Origin: an uncultured Oscillospiraceae bacterium | GTDB taxonomy: Bacteria > Bacillota > Clostridia > Oscillospirales > Oscillospiraceae | Assembly (NCBI GenBank): GCA_905234005.1 | Contig: CAJOFW010000218.1 | Span: forward strand, 1-5,802 | Length of the DNA stretch: 5,802 bases | Reading direction: 5' to 3' | In this document: one piece after another, positions 5,596 to 5,802 of the stretch | How the letters are laid out: each line of letters starts with the position of its first letter | How positions within the stretch are numbered: position 1 is the first letter of the stretch | The notes under the pieces: model-generated | What the model was told of the DNA's origin: nothing | The model's database searches: none | What the model saw: only the letters and a program-made list of their open reading frames with translations | Made by a program: the position numbers and the translations under genes

Positions 5596-5802
5596 GGGGA
5601 TTGATAAAAAATACATGCCGCGATCCGATACGGAAGCAAGCGGCGCGAGTGGAAAAGCACGTCGATAACCGGCTCGTCGACCTCGCTCCGACCGCTGCGG
5701 CAATGTCGGCGTCGGCTGGCCCGGCGCGGTCGATTTCAAGCAAAAATTGCCTGTCATATTCACGGTGAAATCGCAGAACATATACGCGGACAAACGAGAG
5801 CC
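5596..5802. other. Unassigned right-end segment, no supportable gene
   Basis: I see no gene with a start, a ribosome site and a recognisable product here. On the plus strand an open frame without an ATG start follows a TAA at 5666-5668 and runs off the window; its later part (from about 5696) has high GC at third positions and reads plausibly as protein (for example VGVGWPGAVDFKQKLPV). On the minus strand a frame enters from the edge and stops at 5579-5581, overlapping the kinase -35 box. Inverted repeats include TCGACC/GGTCGA (5677-5682 and 5728-5733) and GACCGC/GCGGTC (5690-5695 and 5726-5731), plus a GTCGGC direct duplication (5705-5716). It could be the edge of another gene, a remnant, or a structured non-coding element. 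Confidence 0.3.

Noticed and set aside
3285..5768. 827-codon open frame on the plus strand
   Set aside because: It is exactly antisense to the hybrid kinase, whose domains and motifs are unmistakable. Composition is typical of a high-GC shadow (Val/Asp/Arg/His-rich, no domain).
1..5802. CRISPR array, tRNA/rRNA, insertion sequence or phage genes
   Set aside because: The only regular repeats are short in-frame protein repeats (1-90, 691-708). No tRNA- or rRNA-like sequence, transposase motif or terminal inverted repeats are visible.

Overview
This is a GC-rich bacterial window with purine-rich Shine-Dalgarno sites and sigma-A/sigma-70-type promoters. The tandem FMN-binding domain proteins, the NosR/NapH-like membrane Fe-S protein and the REC-REC hybrid kinase of this architecture suggest a high-GC, probably anaerobic Gram-positive (Clostridia/Oscillospiraceae-like, or possibly Coriobacteriia). 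That placement is inference; nothing in the window fixes the taxon.

Region 1 (1-1900, plus strand) is the 3' part of an extracytoplasmic electron-transfer operon. It holds the C-terminal part of an FMN-binding domain protein with an acidic Pro-rich repeat linker, a second membrane-anchored FMN-binding protein, and a polytopic membrane protein with two CX3C motifs and two cytoplasmic-type 4Fe-4S motifs. Gaps are 39 and 1 nt. The likely job is to pass electrons from the cytoplasm through membrane Fe-S clusters to covalently flavinylated domains outside the membrane. The flavin transferase (ApbE) that would load the FMN is not in the window.

Region 2 (1901-3173, plus strand) starts with a good promoter (TTGTAA-N17-TATAAT), a 14-bp palindrome over the predicted transcription start, and a GC hairpin with T4 in the leader. 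It then encodes an unrecognised 235-aa protein and, 20 nt later, a 114-aa stand-alone HPt phosphotransfer protein.

Region 3 (about 5600 down to 3187, minus strand) is a large hybrid sensor kinase (TM-TM, PAS-like, HisKA, HATPase, REC, REC) with its own promoter, convergent with the HPt gene. It lacks an HPt domain, so the neighbouring HPt protein is the natural phosphorelay partner. No output regulator is seen here. The kinase frame has no stop codon before its apparent terminator: it runs through that hairpin and then antisense through the whole HPt gene. This is the oddest feature of the window.

Region 4 (about 5596-5802) has no gene I can support. It has open reading on both strands without a usable start, and several inverted repeats.
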